A DNA stretch of 64,000 nt from positions 806,001 through 870,000 of the forward strand of contig NZ_RWIU01000001.1 of the NCBI RefSeq assembly GCF_003944765.1, in the 5' to 3' direction. The notes beneath the pieces are model-generated. The model was not told the DNA's origin. It was given only the letters and a program-made list of their open reading frames with translations, and searched no databases. A program made the position numbers and the translations under genes. The stretch is from Hymenobacter perfusus (GTDB lineage: Bacteria > Bacteroidota > Bacteroidia > Cytophagales > Hymenobacteraceae). Below, in pieces: positions 60,763 through 64,000 of this stretch. The stretch's first letter is position 1. Every line of letters begins with the position of its first letter.

Positions 60763-61054
60763 AGGTCTTAAAAAAACTGTGATTTCGCCGGCGACCAGCC
60801 TTCTAGCGAAGCTGGCCACCAACAAAAAATCAGATGAGTGCGCTGCCTACCTACGGCCCGGGCCGAGGCAGCCAACTGACAAATTATCAAAACACCCGAA
60901 ACGCGGGGTAGCCAATTCGCGGACCGACATATATGTCAGAATCCCCCCTGATTTCTATCACCCCGCTCCTTTGACCACCCCGCCCCGTTGCCACCGCTGG
61001 GTGGAAAACGGGTTTTCAGAGTTTCATTTTTCACTGTTGACTGTCCGCTTTCCG

Positions 61055-61216
61055 TTAGAAGCCTTCCGATTTTACATGCTTCCGAACACTGCGAAACATG
61101 GCGGGCCGTACTCTGATTACAGCTATCCATCTAAGGTCCGTGCTCAGGTTCGTGGTGCGGGGGGTGGCCTGAGCGGCGGCTACCATCTGCTGGGCCAGGG
61201 TGGTGGTGTCGTTCAT
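61055..61216 (-). CDS. Possible small ORF or gene remnant, 53 residues
   Basis: An ATG-started minus-strand frame reads 'MNDTTTLAQQMVAAAQATPR' and ends 'FRSVRKHVKSEGF'. The first half looks protein-like (GC-rich third positions); the second half looks like read-through into non-coding sequence, as if a gene had been truncated. A terminator-like hairpin lies just upstream (61282-61310). It may be a leader peptide, a remnant, or chance. Confidence 0.25.
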   Translation of the reverse strand: MNDTTTLAQQMVAAAQATPRTTNLSTDLRWIAVIRVRPAMFRSVRKHVKSEGF

Positions 61217-61281
61217 GGTGGGTACCCGTATGGGGAGGAAGAAGGCGCACTTCGGCTACACCAACCGAGCCGGTGGGGCAC

Positions 61282-61310
61282 AAAAAAACCGCTTCGAAAA
61301 CCGAAGCGGT
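61282..61310 (-). terminator. Minus-strand terminator or attenuator hairpin
   Basis: On the minus strand ACCGCTTCGGTTTTCGAAGC-GG is followed by seven Ts. There is no gene ending just upstream, which suggests a small RNA or a leader. Confidence 0.55.
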
Positions 61311-61878
61311 AAAAGCCGCAAAACCAATAAAAACAAAAGAATCAACGGGCAAAATGACCTTCCGGTCATCTCGCAGGACGCTTTCGTGAAAGGTCCCGCG
61401 CTTCATCAGCGTATATTGATTGAGGTGAAGCACGTCGCAAAAGTACTACTCCTATCTACTTCACCAAGACAATTCGATTTAATTTAATGTTACCAAAATA
61501 TTACCCACCTATAGAAAACCCCATAGAACAAGCAGAAAACATAACGGGTATATGTCTGTATTTCAGATACCTTTAATCATCAAGTTATATCCGACGTGTT
61601 ACTGAATTGCTGCTTATCTTTACTTTTTGCTTTTGCTGACTTCCGGGCTTAACCATTCCATAACAGTTAGTCAAATAAGAATAATACAATAACGAGCCAG
61701 CATTTTATACCAAGCGTACATTATATAACCAGCGCAGACCGGACAGAAGGGATAGAATTCATGATTTCGCAACATCGACTACTGTCACTTACTGTTGTTC
61801 TTTGCAGATACTCTGGCTTTTACTTATCTTAACATATTCATAATGCCCTGCCTTTTATCCAAGCCTACTTAAGTCGCT

Positions 61879-61886
61879 TACTTTTG
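61879..61886 (+). promoter_or_regulatory. Candidate -7 box (TACTTTTG)
   Basis: It matches TAnnTTTG and lies 49 bases before the DUF4468 protein start, which would give a ~40-nt leader. Confidence 0.45.
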
Positions 61887-61934
61887 TTGTTCAATCGTTT
61901 TGCCGCTGGCTTTTCTTCTTTTCCACATAACATC

Positions 61935-62504
61935 ATGAAAAAAGTGCTACTGGGTTTGTTGTTAGGAGGGATTCTGGCACTTGCGCCAACTGCTATGGCT
62001 CAAACGAATACACCCGCTCCGGTGGAATACAGTGAGCGGGTGCCGGCGGAAGGCTCCGGGAAGCTGGCCCTCTACAATCGGGCACTAGACTGGGCACAGA
62101 ACAAGTTTTCTTACGCGCCTAAATCAGGTTTGAAAGCGGTAGAATCCGCCGGCTCTATCCGTATTACGGGCACCGGCACCCTGAAGCAGCTTGATGCAAA
62201 AGGCAAAGACCAGCCGGTGACCGTGCGTTTTGATTTCGTATTCCAGGCCAACGACAATGGCTACAACTACACCGTAGGCTCATTCCAGGTGGCTCCTGAT
62301 CCTAAGCAACCCGACCAGTTGGTAGCCTTTGACGAGTACCGCCTGCAGCTGCAGGCGGAGCGGAACAACGAGAAAAGCCATAATGACCGCCGGGTTACAG
62401 CCCAGGCCAACTCCATGGCCAGCGAGGCCGCTATGTCGTTTCGCTCTTACATGAACAGCCAGCCAGCGGAGGGCAACGTTGGTATAGCCGGCGGAGAAAA
62501 CTAG
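61935..62504 (+). CDS. Secreted DUF4468-type protein
   Basis: The ATG at 61935 starts a signal peptide (MKKVLLGLLLGGILALAPTAMA); 189 residues. The mature part follows the DUF4468 (TBP-like fold) pattern: 'YSERVPAEGSGKLALYNRAL', 'DWAQNKFSYAPKSGLKAVES', 'GSIRITGTGTLKQLDAKGKD' and 'VRFDFVFQANDNGYNYTVGS'. Such proteins are periplasmic or outer-membrane-associated in Bacteroidota with no known function. It is monocistronic with a bidirectional terminator after it. Confidence 0.85.
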   Translation: MKKVLLGLLLGGILALAPTAMAQTNTPAPVEYSERVPAEGSGKLALYNRALDWAQNKFSYAPKSGLKAVESAGSIRITGTGTLKQLDAKGKDQPVTVRFDFVFQANDNGYNYTVGSFQVAPDPKQPDQLVAFDEYRLQLQAERNNEKSHNDRRVTAQANSMASEAAMSFRSYMNSQPAEGNVGIAGGEN

Positions 62505-62530
62505 CATTCATCCGCCTAGCCCCTGCTTTT

Positions 62531-62573
62531 CGTCCCGACCGGCCGCATATGCGCGCCAGTCGGGACGTTTTTT
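62531..62573. terminator. Bidirectional terminator
   Basis: CGTCCCGAC (62531-62539) pairs with GTCGGGACG (62559-62567), followed by TTTTTT; convergent genes end at 62504 and 62572. Confidence 0.85.
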
Positions 62574-64000
62574 ATGCCGTCGGCAGCGGTTCATCGGGGT
62601 AGCGGCTTAGCAGGTTATGGGTACGCGCCGGCAATTCGCGCGCGTCCAGCACCATAAAGCCATCGAGGCAGTTGCTGAATCGGGGGTCGAGGTTGAAGCC
62701 GATAATACGGGCATTCTGCTTCAGATATTGCCGCAGCAGCACGGGCACCCCGCTCCCGCCCGGCTCCAGCCCGGCAATCAGCTTCTGCAAATCCTGCAGG
62801 TCGTGGAGGCCCGCCTGGAGTACGTTGGCTTGGGTTGGGTGATCAAGCGGACGGTAGCGAAACTGCTTACGAGGACTTACCAGGGGTGCCAGTGCCGCAT
62901 CGGAGAAATGGGCCCGCAGGTAGGCTACCATCACCGCTTTGGAAGCAGATGAAAACCGGTTGCTGATGCTTACCGGGCCGATAAGGTAACGGTACTCGGG
63001 GTGGCGGGCAATGTACTCGGCAATGCCTTTCCAGAGCAGGGCCAGCGGCTGCGGCTGCTTCTGGTACTCGGCCCGGATAAAGGAACGCCCTAGCTCAAGC
63101 GACTCGCGCAGCAGTGGAGCCAGCTCTTTTCTGATGCGGAACAAGGAGTGCAGATAGAAGCCCCGCTTGCCGAATTCGCGCAGGATGCTGCGGCCCCGCC
63201 CCACCCGGTACGCCCCCACCAGCTGCCTGGTGGCCCGATCATACAGAAACAGGTGGCGGTAGTATTCATCATACTGATCCAGGTCGGAGGCCCGCCCGGT
63301 CCCTTCTCCTTCGCGCCGAAACGTGAGTTCCCGAAGCCGACCAATTTCCTGCATCACATGCGGTATTTCGGCCTTTTTCGCCACGTACACCTCCCAGTTG
63401 CGGCACCGCAGCAGGCAGCGGCTGGGGCGGAGCCCGTCAATATCGGCTTCCAGCAGTTCCGCCGACAGCTCAGGAACTATAGCGGCAGGTGGCAAGGCCG
63501 GGAACAAGGTGCTGGCCGCCACTTCCCACGGAGAGCCCAGCGCATATACCCGGGCCCGCAGATAGGCCAGCCGGTCAGCAGCCGGCAGGCGGCCCAGCTC
63601 GGCAGCGGCCACGGGCTTTCCAATCCGGACGCGCACGGTATGGCCACGCTTATTGAGCAGTTCAGCCGGCAGGCGTGCCGTTCGCAACAGCGGGTGTACC
63701 AGCCCTAGCAAGTTGAACGAAGCACTGTTCTGGCCGCTTAGCCAGACCGGCAGGGCCGGTACCCGGGCCACTTCCAGCAGGCGGCCGGCCGTAGGATTCC
63801 AGTCAGGATCCAGCGCGGGCCGGAAAGGGGCCGACCGATGGGCTACTTCTCCCGCCGGAAACAGGCCCAGCGGCACATCGTTGTGCAGGTGGCGCAACAA
63901 CCGGCGCACTCCGGGCACATTCCGGCGGGCCTGGTTTTTTTCGGGACTGACGAGGGCCAGCTGGTTGGGCAGGTTAGCCAGCAGCGGGGCCAGCACATCG
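62572..64000 (-). CDS. Lysophospholipid acyltransferase / OlsB-like N-acyltransferase fusion, 5' truncated
   Basis: The frame runs off the window end, so the N-terminus (with the HxxxxD acyltransferase motif) is missing; about 475 residues are visible. The first part shows late PlsC-type motifs ('GLFPAGEVAHRSA' with the PEG-like 'FPAGEV', and 'VPALPVWLSGQNSASF'). The second part, from about residue 185, is a GNAT-related OlsB/GlsB-type domain: 'WEVYVAKKAEIPHVMQEIGR', 'LRELTFRREGEGTG', 'DEYYRHLFLYDRATRQLVGA' and 'GPVSISNRFSSASKAVMVAY'. Together these would make N-acylated aminolipids (glycine or ornithine lipids), as OlsF does with reversed domain order. Amino acid substrate not known. Confidence 0.85.
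   Translation of the reverse strand, partial: DVLAPLLANLPNQLALVSPEKNQARRNVPGVRRLLRHLHNDVPLGLFPAGEVAHRSAPFRPALDPDWNPTAGRLLEVARVPALPVWLSGQNSASFNLLGLVHPLLRTARLPAELLNKRGHTVRVRIGKPVAAAELGRLPAADRLAYLRARVYALGSPWEVAASTLFPALPPAAIVPELSAELLEADIDGLRPSRCLLRCRNWEVYVAKKAEIPHVMQEIGRLRELTFRREGEGTGRASDLDQYDEYYRHLFLYDRATRQLVGAYRVGRGRSILREFGKRGFYLHSLFRIRKELAPLLRESLELGRSFIRAEYQKQPQPLALLWKGIAEYIARHPEYRYLIGPVSISNRFSSASKAVMVAYLRAHFSDAALAPLVSPRKQFRYRPLDHPTQANVLQAGLHDLQDLQKLIAGLEPGGSGVPVLLRQYLKQNARIIGFNLDPRFSNCLDGFMVLDARELPARTHNLLSRYPDEPLPTA

Larger units (their letters stand above)
60763..61934. other. Large AT-rich intergenic region
   Basis: About 1.17 kb without a convincing gene. It contains a small possible ORF (61055-61216, minus), a minus-strand terminator-type hairpin (61282-61310), and smaller hairpins around 61350-61405. 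From about 61480 to 61880 the sequence is AT-rich and promoter-like. It probably holds the pyrD-side promoter. Confidence 0.6.

Noticed and set aside
61340..61400. GGAA-capped hairpin considered as SRP (4.5S) RNA
   Set aside because: The stem ATGACC-GGA-AGGTCAT lacks the asymmetric internal loops of SRP domain IV.

Overview
The window looks like a contiguous piece of a GC-rich Bacteroidota chromosome, most likely Hymenobacter or a close Cytophagales relative. This is inferred from five secreted proteins ending in type IX secretion (T9SS) sorting domains, a DUF4468 protein, an SBBP-repeat protein, TAnnTTTG-type promoter boxes, and frequent TTG/GTG starts. No 16S rRNA is present, so genus is a guess.

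Layout. 0-9.3 kb: end of a methionine/kynurenine-type aminotransferase with an omega-amidase, a T9SS FG-GAP protein, murF, rfbC plus a glycosyltransferase, a membrane cytochrome c and hflX. 9.4-14.9 kb: two paralogous M43 metalloproteases and another T9SS protein. 15.2-17.9 kb: sixA and ppk1. 18-39 kb: an accessory, defence-flavoured stretch with two different MmeI-like (type IIL) restriction-modification fusions. It also holds DUF3850, a three-part phosphoesterase/kinase-like/beta-barrel protein, an HD-PycTM protein converging on a DUF2652 cyclase-like protein, tRNA-Arg(CCT), a predicted structured small RNA, a phage-type DUF5681 protein and a low-GC SBBP protein. 39-47 kb: a response regulator and sensor kinase in divergent arrangement, a STAS-like protein, DUF1345, pncB, an orphan pair including DUF4240, and an HMA-domain protein. 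47.1-60.8 kb: a nucleotide-biosynthesis run, all on the minus strand (transcription order pyrD, pyrF, orphan, pyrE, purL, purQ, purC, orphan, purD, purN, purF, purM). 60.8-64 kb: an AT-rich intergenic region, a DUF4468 protein and a 5'-truncated acyltransferase/OlsB-like protein.

The most striking material is repeat biology inside essential genes. purQ is fused in frame to a DUF559 endonuclease-like domain. That domain is bracketed by two 41-bp inverted, hairpin-forming repeats, the geometry of a small mobile cassette. A separate family of roughly 100-bp inverted repeats occurs three times in the pur/pyr region and supplies the C-terminus of PurN. A TTAGTTG-type repeat encodes in-frame inserts in PurM and PurQ. 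Other palindromic elements lie next to the restriction-modification and PycTM genes.

Small runs of low-GC orphan genes sit with 2-6 bp spacing inside the nucleotide operons. Calls were made by reading sequence only; family names come from recognised motifs, not from searches.
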